Assembly: GCF_026241135.1 (NCBI RefSeq)
Contig: NZ_JAPFGA010000002.1
Coordinates: 124,001 to 188,000, forward strand
Reading direction: 5' to 3'
Length of the DNA: 64,000 nucleotides
DNA from: Galbibacter kalidii
Lineage (GTDB): Bacteria; Bacteroidota; Bacteroidia; Flavobacteriales; Flavobacteriaceae
Part shown: positions 29,103 through 37,969 of the stretch, piece by piece
How positions within the stretch are numbered: the first letter of the stretch is position 1
Layout: each line of letters opens with the position of its first letter
Program-made: the position numbers and the translations under genes
The notes under the pieces: generated by a model
The model's input: only the letters and a program-made list of their open reading frames with translations
Databases searched by the model: none
What the model was told of the DNA's origin: nothing

Positions 29103-32100
29103 TTATACGTTTTCTAATACTACTGCAGGTTCAGGTTCAATTTTGCTTTTGTTGTTATTTTTTCTTCCTCTTCTTCCCCTGATTTTTAGTTTTATCCTAT
29201 ATGTGATATAAAACAACAATGGAACAATGATCAATGTAAGGAAGGTGGCAACAAAAAGTCCGAAAATAACGGTCCATGCCAACGGCCCCCAGAAGATCAC
29301 ATTATCCCCACCCATATAGATTTGGGCATCAAACTCTGAAAACAGGGAAAAGAAATCAATATTCAATCCGATAGCTAAAGGAATAAGTCCTAAAATAGTG
29401 GTAATTGCCGTTAAAAGTACCGGACGTAGCCTTGCCCTACCAGCCATCACCAAGACTTCTTTCATATCAGCTATAGGAAGCAGATCACTGTCTTCCCTAA
29501 AGCCCAATTTAATTTTTCTTCGGTCAATAAGAATCTGTGCATAATCCAGCAAGACCACCCCATTGTTCACCACAATTCCCGCCAGGGAGATGATCCCCAT
29601 CATGGTCATCATGATCACAAACGGCCATCCGGTAATCATCAAACCGCCAAAAACACCTATGAAACTCAAAAAGATCGCAAGCATAATGATCGTAGGCTTT
29701 GAAATGGAGCTGAACTGGAACACCAAAATAAGCATGATCAATCCAAGTCCCGAAAAGAATGCTCCCATCAAAAAGTTCATTTGCTTTTCTTGCTCTTCAA
29801 GCTGACCCGTATAATCAATGTGAATATTATCCGGCACCACAAAATTGCCCATTTCCTTTTGGATATCACCCACTACGGCACCAGCATCTGTAAAACCAGG
29901 AGCCAAGCCTGAATAAACGGTTACTACCCTTTTCAGGTCACGGTGTTTGATCGCACTAAACGAAGATGTGTTTTTTCTGTGTGCTACTGCGGAAACGGGA
30001 ATTTCCTTTATTTGTCCACTTGCTTGATCCCGGAATATGATATTCTGATCAAAAATCGCATTGGGATTGTATCTCAAATCCTGATTGAAGCGTACATAAA
30101 TATCATAATCTTCCCCTCCTTCTTTATAAATTCCGGCTTTTTCACCAAAAATAGAACGCCTCAATTGACTTCCTACTTGTCCGACAGAAACGCCCATTTC
30201 CCCGGCTTTTTCACGGTCTACCTCAACAACCATTGCCGGTTTTCCTTTGTTCACATCGATTTTCAATTCTTCAACTCCCGATACATTTTTGGAATTGATA
30301 AAATCCCTCATTTTTTCTGCAGTCACAATGAGTTCGTCATAATCCTCACCACTCAATTCAATATTGATAGGATATCCGGCCGGAGGTCCAACAGCATCTT
30401 TTTCCACAGAAATAGCAATTCCGGGGAAAATCCCTTTCAGATCTTCCTGTACTTTTTTACGAAGTAATTCACTGTCTTTTCCTCTACGGTATTTATATTC
30501 CCGCATGGTCGCTGTAATCTTGGCTTTGTGTGGCATTTCTGCACTCGAACCTCCGTCTGTTTGCGGATTTCCGGCACCTTCACCTACCTGGGATACGGCA
30601 GACTCCACCATATAATTATAGCCATTGTCCATATACTCATCATCGTTCAAAACAGCATACACCCGTTTCTCGATCTCTTTGGTGATTACATTGGTCTTTT
30701 CAATATCTGTTCCTTGCGGATATTCTACATAAACAATGATCTGGTTGGGTTTGTTATCCGGAAAGAATTCCACTTTTGTCCTTCCGCTCCCCAGCGATCC
30801 TCCAAAGAGCATAAACACGATAATGAGCAAGCCAATGGTTCCGCCTGTAAAAAACACAGGTCTCCATCCATTGAGTGCCGATTTTAAGAAATTCTGATAT
30901 TTATTTTCAAGCCATGTCAAAATATGGGTTTGGAAATAATTTGCAGCTCTTTTCAGTCCATATCTATATATCCAAAACATAATTGCCGTAAAGATCATGA
31001 GTGTTCCGATACCCCTTACAGCTCCTCCGAAAATCAAGATAAACAGTCCGGGAACTCCAAGGATAACACTCAAACGGATCAATTGTTTTCTATTCAGCAC
31101 TTTTTCGTTGGTATCCATAAATTGGGAAACCAACATGGAATTCATAAAAATGGCCACAAAAAGCGAAGATCCTAGAACTACCGATAGCGTTATGGGGAAG
31201 TAAATCATAAATTCACCCATCATCCCCGGCCACATTCCCAGCGGGATAAAGGCTGCGACAGTCGTAGCTGTTGAAATAATAATAGGAACGGCGATTTCCC
31301 CGATTCCTTTTTTTGCAGCTTCAATGCGGGACATGCCTTCTTCATCTATCAGTCTATAAACATTTTCGACCACCACAATTCCGTTATCCACCAACATTCC
31401 CAGTCCCATGATAAGTCCAAATAGAATCATGGTGTTAAGTGTGTAGCCAAGTCCTTGCAGGATCATGAAAGACATGAACATAGACATAGGAATCGCAAAA
31501 CCGACAAAGAGTGCGTTTCTGAACCCTAAAAAGAACATCAACACGCCAACAACCAAAATAATCCCGAAAATAATGTTGTTTACCAGATCACTTACCTGGT
31601 TCAAGGTTTGAGTAGATTGATCGTTAGCAATACTGATAGAAAGATCGGGGGGGAAATTATTCTCCTCCGCTTCTTTTATAATTGTGCGGATTTGCCCGGC
31701 AGCTTCAATCATGTTTTTACCGGCACGTTTTTTTACGTCCAGCATCACCACATTTGCGCCAAACTCCCGAGCATAGGTAGTTTTATCTTCTTCTTTAAAG
31801 CTAATATCTGCAATATCCCGTAAATAAACTGCTCCGTTTTCTGATTTTACAACAAAATTATTCAGTTGCTTCGGATCCTCGATCTCTCCCAAAATACGAA
31901 TCGTTCTTCGCTGTCCACTGGTGATCATATTCCCGGCAGACATGGTCACATTTCCTCCGCTAATAGTGTTTAAGACATCATCGAAGCTCACTTGTGCCGC
32001 CATCATCTTATAGATATCCACTGCCACTTCTACTTCTTTTTCTTGCGCACCTCGGATATCTACTTCTTTTATTTGTGGCAAATCTTCGATCCTGTCTTCC

Positions 32101-32627
32101 AGATATTCGCCATATTCCTTCAGTTTATCCACCGGATAATCCCCTTTGATATTCACATTGAGGATCGGCATTTCTTCAGACAGGTTCAGGTCAAAAACAT
32201 TAGGCTCTACTTTGGCATTGTTGAAAACGGGCCAATCTTCACCCGCTTTTTTGGCATCTACCTCGTCTTTTACCTTTTGTTTGGCAGATTCAACCGTAAT
32301 GTCTTCATCAAATTCGACCGTAATGATCGAATAATCTTCCTGAGAGGTAGAAATAATCTCTACCACATTGCTCACGTTTTCCAGTTCCTCTTCAAGCGGA
32401 TCGGTGACCAATCGTTCAATATCTTCAGCTGTATTCCCCGGATAGGGTGTGCTTATATATATTTTGGTTTCTTTTACTTCCGGAAACGATTCCCGCGGCA
32501 TTCCGAAATAGGCTGAAATACCGAGAAAAAATATGATCCCGATCAGTACATAGATCGTCGTCTTGTTCTCTATAGCCCATGACGAGAGTCTAAATTCCTT
32601 TTCGGCGTTTTTATTTATTTTGCTCAT
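29103..32627 (-). CDS. RND-family efflux permease
   Basis: A 1174-residue inner-membrane proton-driven pump (AcrB/MMPL superfamily, hydrophobe/amphiphile type). Recognisable blocks: the N-terminal membrane helix followed by PRESFPEVKETKIYISTPYP, FGLIMGLGMLVDNGIVVVEN in the fourth membrane helix (with the Asp of the proton relay), GIISLAGIVVNNGVVLLDYA in the second half, and ARLRPVLLTAITTILGLIPL. The C-terminus is basic. Third structural gene of the TetR-TolC-HlyD-RND operon; the adaptor stop lies 6 bases upstream. Substrate unknown. Confidence 0.95.
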   Translation of the reverse strand: MSKINKNAEKEFRLSSWAIENKTTIYVLIGIIFFLGISAYFGMPRESFPEVKETKIYISTPYPGNTAEDIERLVTDPLEEELENVSNVVEIISTSQEDYSIITVEFDEDITVESAKQKVKDEVDAKKAGEDWPVFNNAKVEPNVFDLNLSEEMPILNVNIKGDYPVDKLKEYGEYLEDRIEDLPQIKEVDIRGAQEKEVEVAVDIYKMMAAQVSFDDVLNTISGGNVTMSAGNMITSGQRRTIRILGEIEDPKQLNNFVVKSENGAVYLRDIADISFKEEDKTTYAREFGANVVMLDVKKRAGKNMIEAAGQIRTIIKEAEENNFPPDLSISIANDQSTQTLNQVSDLVNNIIFGIILVVGVLMFFLGFRNALFVGFAIPMSMFMSFMILQGLGYTLNTMILFGLIMGLGMLVDNGIVVVENVYRLIDEEGMSRIEAAKKGIGEIAVPIIISTATTVAAFIPLGMWPGMMGEFMIYFPITLSVVLGSSLFVAIFMNSMLVSQFMDTNEKVLNRKQLIRLSVILGVPGLFILIFGGAVRGIGTLMIFTAIMFWIYRYGLKRAANYFQTHILTWLENKYQNFLKSALNGWRPVFFTGGTIGLLIIVFMLFGGSLGSGRTKVEFFPDNKPNQIIVYVEYPQGTDIEKTNVITKEIEKRVYAVLNDDEYMDNGYNYMVESAVSQVGEGAGNPQTDGGSSAEMPHKAKITATMREYKYRRGKDSELLRKKVQEDLKGIFPGIAISVEKDAVGPPAGYPINIELSGEDYDELIVTAEKMRDFINSKNVSGVEELKIDVNKGKPAMVVEVDREKAGEMGVSVGQVGSQLRRSIFGEKAGIYKEGGEDYDIYVRFNQDLRYNPNAIFDQNIIFRDQASGQIKEIPVSAVAHRKNTSSFSAIKHRDLKRVVTVYSGLAPGFTDAGAVVGDIQKEMGNFVVPDNIHIDYTGQLEEQEKQMNFLMGAFFSGLGLIMLILVFQFSSISKPTIIMLAIFLSFIGVFGGLMITGWPFVIMMTMMGIISLAGIVVNNGVVLLDYAQILIDRRKIKLGFREDSDLLPIADMKEVLVMAGRARLRPVLLTAITTILGLIPLAIGLNIDFFSLFSEFDAQIYMGGDNVIFWGPLAWTVIFGLFVATFLTLIIVPLLFYITYRIKLKIRGRRGRKNNNKSKIEPEPAVVLENV

Positions 32628-32633
32628 GGACGT

Positions 32634-33800
32634 TTATCTTTTTAAAATTTTCACTTTTTGTCCTTCCTGTACGCTTCGGGCTCCTTCTTTTATAATCTGG
32701 TCGCCTTCTTTTATCCCACTAAGTACTTCCACTAGATCTTCTTGTGTCTTGCCGGTTTCAATGATGGATCGATGCACTTCAGCCTCTCCGTTTTCGTCAA
32801 TGGCTGATGCTACATATACATATTGATCACCTTCGGCATTCTCCGATATAACGCTCTGTGGAACCAAAATGGCTTTTTCGTTTGTATAGTCGTTAATATT
32901 CATTTTGGCTGTCAGGTTGGGTTTTATCGATCCGTTTTTATTAGGAACACCCACTTCTATTCTAAAAGAACGGTTACCCGGATTGATATAATTGCTCGCT
33001 TGACGAACCTCTGTTTCTACTTTTTCCCCTAACACCGGAAAATCTGCAATTACTTGAGTTCCTTTCTTTACATTCGGCAGGTATCTTTCCGGTACTTCCG
33101 CTTCTATGTACATATTTCTCAAACTCACTATACGCAAGATGGCTGTTCCAGGGGAAACATTACTTCCCTGTTCAGAAATAATCTCTTCAATGGTTCCCGA
33201 AAAAGGTGCTATAACGGTAGTTTTGACCAACTGCCTTTCCAATTGCACCACTGCATTTTTAGTTGACTCATACTGTGTCTGGGATTCCAAATATTGCATC
33301 TCGGAACCGATGTTTTGTTCCCACAATCTTTTTTGGCGTTCAAAAGTGGTTTTCGCCAAACTTGCTTGTGCCCTCAATTGTGAGAGTTGTGCTCCAAGGC
33401 CTCCATCGTCGATTCGCGCCAAAACCTGACCTCTGCCTACTTTTTGGCCTTCGTTCACATAAACGCGCTGAAGGGTTCCTGAATATTCTGCATTGATCAT
33501 CAGGTTTTCTTTGGTACTCACATTCCCTTGTAATTCGATATAATGATTAAAAAGAGTGTCCTTGGCTTTTAGAGCCGTCACCAACACTCGATTTTCAACA
33601 GTATCAAGTTTTTTGATTGCTTCATCAAGTTTTCCAAGATCAGCTCCAAGAATATCGTGTTGCTTAGAAACCTCCTCTCGCATAGTTCTCAAAGCTTTTA
33701 GATCGCCTTCGGCTATAACATCATCTACAGACTTTTTAGAATCTCCTCCACAAGAGACCATAAAGGCTGCTAAAAATATGGTTGCATATATATTCTTCAT
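32634..33800 (-). CDS. Periplasmic adaptor of the RND pump (HlyD/MFP family)
   Basis: A 388-residue lipoprotein. Start at the ATG 33798-33800 places a lipobox at AAFMVSC; the longer frame would bury it. Coiled-coil hairpin around residues 30-70, then lipoyl/barrel-sandwich blocks (GTLQRVYVNEGQKVGRGQVLARID; TTVIAPFSGTIEEIISEQGSNV) and a beta-barrel. It bridges the RND permease and the TolC-like channel. Confidence 0.93.
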   Translation of the reverse strand: MKNIYATIFLAAFMVSCGGDSKKSVDDVIAEGDLKALRTMREEVSKQHDILGADLGKLDEAIKKLDTVENRVLVTALKAKDTLFNHYIELQGNVSTKENLMINAEYSGTLQRVYVNEGQKVGRGQVLARIDDGGLGAQLSQLRAQASLAKTTFERQKRLWEQNIGSEMQYLESQTQYESTKNAVVQLERQLVKTTVIAPFSGTIEEIISEQGSNVSPGTAILRIVSLRNMYIEAEVPERYLPNVKKGTQVIADFPVLGEKVETEVRQASNYINPGNRSFRIEVGVPNKNGSIKPNLTAKMNINDYTNEKAILVPQSVISENAEGDQYVYVASAIDENGEAEVHRSIIETGKTQEDLVEVLSGIKEGDQIIKEGARSVQEGQKVKILKR

Positions 33801-33828
33801 TTTTTGTTGATTTAGTTTTTTGCTCAAT

Positions 33829-35184
33829 TTAATTCCTGTTTAAAAGGTTGGGAGTGTTCAATACGGTTTCAAGTTCCGCTTTCTTTTCAATAACGTCCAA
33901 CATGGATTCAATATATTCTTGTTGGGCTGTATACAACTGAGTTTGTGCCTGTCTCAGCTCAAAGCTCGTTGAGATTCCTTCTTTGTATTTTACTTGATTT
34001 TTATGCTCTATCCGCTCTGCCAACCTCAAATTCCCTTGTGAGGTATGATAATTTTCAATAGCAAACCTATAATTGCTCTTTGCCAGATCCAGATCTGCAT
34101 TGATCTGCTCGGTTTGTTGTTCGAATTCTGTTTTGGCTTGTTCTAAGGCTATTTTTGCTTGTTGGGTTTTTGCACTTCTTTGCAGCGAACTGAAGATGGG
34201 TACTGTCATACTCACTCCCAAAATAGAAGATTGGAACCATGAGGTTTCCCTGTCAAAAAACACAAATTCATCATCATAGGCCGCTGTCCCATAATTTACA
34301 AATGCATTTATGGAAGGTAAGGCCCTACTTTTTTCCAATTTCAATTCCAATTCACGCTGTTTTGTTAAGTTTTGCGCTATTTGATAATCAACATTATCCT
34401 CATAACTGAAAGTAGTGTCCATTAGCTCTAAACTCACACTTTCCACAGTCAAGCTTCCCAGATTGTCTTCCAAAATAACATTACTATTTACCGGAATCCC
34501 CAAAGCAAGGTTCAGCATTTGTTTGGCATAAACCTCCAAACGCTTCGAGTTGCTAAGCTGATTTTCAATCTGTGCTGTTGTAATTTGCAATTGTTCGACA
34601 TCTTCTTCTTCAGCAAAACCATTTTCAAACATTGCTTTTGTTTCCCTTAGGTTGTCTTTCAACGTTTCAAGGTTTTTCTCCAATATGCTTATACTTTCTT
34701 GTGATAAAAGCACCCCGCCATAAGCGTTAATTACTCCTTTTCTTACTTCCAGCAAGGTTTTTTCGTTTGCGTTTTCATTGTAATCCACAAACACTTTGGC
34801 TGCCTTGAGACCTACCAAATATGAACCGTCAAAAATAAGCTGGTTCAATGTTGCTGTGAGTGACATTTGCTGTTTTGTCCCAAAGGTTACCGGCACAAAA
34901 GTCCCCGGTTCTCCACCGGCTATTTCGCCCGGAATCAAAGTAACAGGTTGTTTCAGCTGGTTTTGATAATCTACTGCCCCGTTTATTTGCGGCAGTCCCG
35001 TTGCTGTTGTTTCCCATTTTTGTTTTAATGACTTGGCCACTTCCCGTCTTGAGTTCAAAGCGGTATAACTACTGTCCAACGCAAAATTGACAGCTTCTTC
35101 TAGAGAGAAACTGTAATTTTTCTCCTGGGAGAAGCTAACAGTTGTAGCTAGTAATATGATAGAGATGACTAAATACTTTCTCAT
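33829..35184 (-). CDS. TolC-family outer-membrane efflux channel
   Basis: A 451-residue protein with a signal peptide (ILLATTVSFSQ), long alpha-helical repeats and the duplicated outer-membrane efflux protein organisation: NFALDSSYTALNSRREVAKS in the first half and QNLTKQRELELKLEKSRALPSINAF in the second. It forms the exit duct of the pump. It starts 3 bases after the TetR stop, so the regulator is the first gene of the same transcript. Confidence 0.93.
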   Translation of the reverse strand: MRKYLVISIILLATTVSFSQEKNYSFSLEEAVNFALDSSYTALNSRREVAKSLKQKWETTATGLPQINGAVDYQNQLKQPVTLIPGEIAGGEPGTFVPVTFGTKQQMSLTATLNQLIFDGSYLVGLKAAKVFVDYNENANEKTLLEVRKGVINAYGGVLLSQESISILEKNLETLKDNLRETKAMFENGFAEEEDVEQLQITTAQIENQLSNSKRLEVYAKQMLNLALGIPVNSNVILEDNLGSLTVESVSLELMDTTFSYEDNVDYQIAQNLTKQRELELKLEKSRALPSINAFVNYGTAAYDDEFVFFDRETSWFQSSILGVSMTVPIFSSLQRSAKTQQAKIALEQAKTEFEQQTEQINADLDLAKSNYRFAIENYHTSQGNLRLAERIEHKNQVKYKEGISTSFELRQAQTQLYTAQQEYIESMLDVIEKKAELETVLNTPNLLNRN

Positions 35185-35187
35185 CTG

Positions 35188-35793
35188 TTAATCTTTGTTT
35201 TCATTAATAAATTCTTTTAAAACCTCAATTCCTTTTTCGGTAGCAATTGCCCTTATGTGATATTCCAGATATTTCGATTTTAGATCACTCTGGGAAAATA
35301 TATCCGGCGGAAAAATGTCCTCGTCTTTAATCCCAATCATACCACTGAAATAAATTCGCGACACAAAATCAATACCGACCTCTTTTCGGAACATCCCACA
35401 TTTTATTCCTTTTTTAATATTCTCCGTAACACAATCCTGCATCATTTCAAATTGTTTCCTAAGCAAGCGATTGTAGGTTCCCGGATAATATTTTTTAAGT
35501 TGAAAATGCGGTGATGACTTTTCATCTTTGAGATAATCACTCACAAATTTTTTAATATGGAACAACTCTTCTATAGGGTTGTTTGACACTTCACATATGT
35601 AATCAATCCCTTCACAAATTGACTCAGACAGGTGAAAAACCGCTGAATCCACCAAATCACCCTTATTCTTGAAATGTTGATAAATGGTCTTTTTAGAGAT
35701 CCCCAAAGACAATGCAATATCGTCCATAGTGACACTCTTAAACCCTAAGGTTATAAACATTTCTGCTGACTTATCTAATATTTTCTCCTTCAT
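35188..35793 (-). CDS. TetR-family regulator of the efflux operon
   Basis: A 201-residue repressor. N-terminal helix-turn-helix: FITLGFKSVTMDDIALSLGI then SKKTIYQHFKNKGDLV, a clear TetR motif. The C-terminal ligand domain is variable. I start at the ATG 35791-35793 because the promoter TATCTTTG lies only 10 bases upstream; the longer frame would start before the promoter. It probably represses its own operon through the palindrome at 35814-35845 until a pump substrate binds. Confidence 0.93.
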   Translation of the reverse strand: MKEKILDKSAEMFITLGFKSVTMDDIALSLGISKKTIYQHFKNKGDLVDSAVFHLSESICEGIDYICEVSNNPIEELFHIKKFVSDYLKDEKSSPHFQLKKYYPGTYNRLLRKQFEMMQDCVTENIKKGIKCGMFRKEVGIDFVSRIYFSGMIGIKDEDIFPPDIFSQSDLKSKYLEYHIRAIATEKGIEVLKEFINENKD

Positions 35794-35802
35794 AATTGAG
35801 GG

Positions 35803-35845
35803 CAAAGATAATAATGGAAACTTTAAAAACAAATAAAGTTTCCAT
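35803..35845 (-). promoter_or_regulatory. Promoter and TetR operator of the efflux operon
   Basis: ATGGAAACTTT (35814-35824) and AAAGTTTCCAT (35835-35845) form a perfect 11-base inverted repeat with a 10-base spacer. On the minus strand a TTG and TATCTTTG (complement of 35803-35810), 19 bases apart, make a consensus promoter whose -33 element and spacer are covered by the palindrome. A bound dimer would block RNA polymerase. Confidence 0.75.
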
Positions 35846-35920
35846 AGTTTTTAAGATTTAACATTAAATTTAAATGGGCGTCTTTCCTAATTATGGTATT
35901 TTAGCAAAAAATTGAACCCT

Positions 35921-36895
35921 ATGTTGTCCATAGATAAGTACAGGAAAGCTTTTGTAGCACATTTAGAAAAAACCGTTATCACTAAAGAACCTGTTAATCT
36001 TTACGAACCCATCACGTATATTTTAAGCTTAGGCGGGAAACGTTTACGTCCGGTGTTGACCTTAATGGCTGCCGATATTTTTGGGAACAATCATAAAAAA
36101 GCCATGCATGCGGCCATGGCAATCGAAATTTTTCATAATTTTTCTTTGGTTCACGACGACATTATGGATGATGCCCCATTGCGGAGGGGAAAAGAAACAG
36201 TACACGAAAAATGGAACCTCAACACAGGAATTCTCTCCGGGGATGCTATGTTGATCGTTGCTTATCAGTTTTTTGAAAATTACGAAGCGGAAACTTTTAA
36301 AAAACTGGCACGACTGTTCAGTAAAACGGCTATCGAAGTTTGTGAAGGCCAACAATACGACATCGATTTTGAAACCAGGGAGGATGTGAGTATCGAGGAA
36401 TACATCAAAATGATCACTTACAAGACCGCTGTCTTGGTCGGAGCTTCTTTACAAATGGGCGCTTTTATAGGAAATGCTATGGAGGAAGAGGCGCAAGCCA
36501 TATATGATTTTGGACTCAACCTCGGGGTTGCTTTTCAGTTGAAAGATGATTATTTGGATGCTTTTGGAGACCCAAAAACATTTGGAAAACAGGTTGGGGG
36601 TGATATCATCGAAAATAAAAAAACTTATCTATACCTTAAAACCATGGAAAAACTAAATGCCGATGATGCTGATCAGTTACTGCATCTGTATTCTATCGAC
36701 CCGGAAGATCCCGCTAATAAAATCCAGGCGGTCAAAGATTTGATGCTTTCCAGTGGAGGAAGTGAAGCCACCTTGGAGGCTATTGAAGATTACACCCAAA
36801 AGGCGCTGGATGTACTGGACACCCTTTCCATAAACGATGACAAAAAAGAATTGCTTCGGAATTTCGCCAACGAATTGATGAACAGAAATGTATAG
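35921..36895 (+). CDS. Polyprenyl diphosphate synthase
   Basis: A 324-residue trans-isoprenyl synthase making linear prenyl diphosphates, in this phylum usually for menaquinone or undecaprenyl-like carriers. First aspartate-rich motif LVHDDIMDDAPLRRG, second FQLKDDYLDAFGD, plus the substrate Arg in GGKRLRPVL. Start at ATG 35921; the in-frame TTG at 35912 is unlikely. Chain length cannot be predicted reliably by eye. Confidence 0.93.
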   Translation: MLSIDKYRKAFVAHLEKTVITKEPVNLYEPITYILSLGGKRLRPVLTLMAADIFGNNHKKAMHAAMAIEIFHNFSLVHDDIMDDAPLRRGKETVHEKWNLNTGILSGDAMLIVAYQFFENYEAETFKKLARLFSKTAIEVCEGQQYDIDFETREDVSIEEYIKMITYKTAVLVGASLQMGAFIGNAMEEEAQAIYDFGLNLGVAFQLKDDYLDAFGDPKTFGKQVGGDIIENKKTYLYLKTMEKLNADDADQLLHLYSIDPEDPANKIQAVKDLMLSSGGSEATLEAIEDYTQKALDVLDTLSINDDKKELLRNFANELMNRNV

Positions 36896-37888
36896 TTATT
36901 CCGCAAAGGGAACCTCCCTTGAGTGAATTTCCGGGGTTCGGATGAGCTTCGGAACGATTTCTTCTTTGCTGATGATAGCGACCACTTCAATCCCAACATG
37001 AATTCCGTATAAATTATCCGGATTGTTCACCCCAATATAAAATTTGTCGGCTGTGTTTTCCTTAATGTGGATCACTCCTGATTTATAATTTTCACGCGAA
37101 CCCTCCATATTAAAACTAAAGTCTTCTTTTTCCCTAAAAAGTTGAGCCTGTTCTTTTTCCAACAAATAAACATCACATATATGTGCCCCCGGAGGCGCAT
37201 TTAATTGGGTCACAGCACTGGAAAGTGAAGTTACTTCTGTGTCGAGATGTTTACTCAATTCTGATGCAAGACTAAATGTTTTCGCCGTTCTTTTCACCGC
37301 CTCCTGGTCGCGATCTGCGGTAAGCACATAAAACCATTCCTTGGTGTTTTCGGGCAGATAGACCGGAAAAACCACACGATTTTTGCCTCCTTTAACCAAG
37401 GCATTTGATTTACTGTTTAAGTAGAACCGCTCTTTTTGAAGGATTTCTGTTTCCAAGGTTTCAAGCGTGTCCATCACCGTTTTTTCTTCACCGTAAACAG
37501 TGTCCGTCACCGTTTTGTACACAATTTTTGCCGGTGTTTTTCCAAAGGTATCTATGCTGATATCCATATCAAAAGCAACCGCTTTGTCAAAACTATTTCT
37601 GAATCTAAGTCTGTAAACACTCTTTTCTATTGATGTTATCGAACTCTTAAGTTTTCGAAATCGCTTTTCAGTAAACACTGTATTTCCACTTTTCAGGGCA
37701 GTAAATGAAAACACCGGAATTTTTTTTCCGTCCGTCTTTTTTATTTTGATGTTGATCAAATCCCCTTCATTGGCAGCAATAAAAAATTCCTGTTCCGTTT
37801 TTGCTTCCAAGGCTACCTGTTCGCTCAGGTTAGTCTGACTGTAGGTAATACTTGTGACAAGCAGTAAGCAAGCATATATAATTCTCAT
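36896..37888 (-). CDS. Secreted protein of unknown function
   Basis: A 330-residue protein with a signal peptide (MRIIYACLLLVTSITYS). I do not recognise a domain. The mature part is beta-rich with QEFFIAANEGDLINIKIKK and HIKENTADKFYIGVNNPDNLYGIHVGIEVVAI, which suggests a sandwich fold with a carbohydrate- or surface-binding role, but this is a guess. Its stop abuts the stop of the convergent prenyl synthase gene (positions 36895/36896). Confidence 0.7.
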   Translation of the reverse strand: MRIIYACLLLVTSITYSQTNLSEQVALEAKTEQEFFIAANEGDLINIKIKKTDGKKIPVFSFTALKSGNTVFTEKRFRKLKSSITSIEKSVYRLRFRNSFDKAVAFDMDISIDTFGKTPAKIVYKTVTDTVYGEEKTVMDTLETLETEILQKERFYLNSKSNALVKGGKNRVVFPVYLPENTKEWFYVLTADRDQEAVKRTAKTFSLASELSKHLDTEVTSLSSAVTQLNAPPGAHICDVYLLEKEQAQLFREKEDFSFNMEGSRENYKSGVIHIKENTADKFYIGVNNPDNLYGIHVGIEVVAIISKEEIVPKLIRTPEIHSREVPFAE

Positions 37889-37969
37889 GGGCAATTTAGA
37901 TTTTAGCTAAAAATAGAAATTTTGTTTGAAACTAGCTATAAAAATGCATTCCCCGCGGATTTAGATTCA

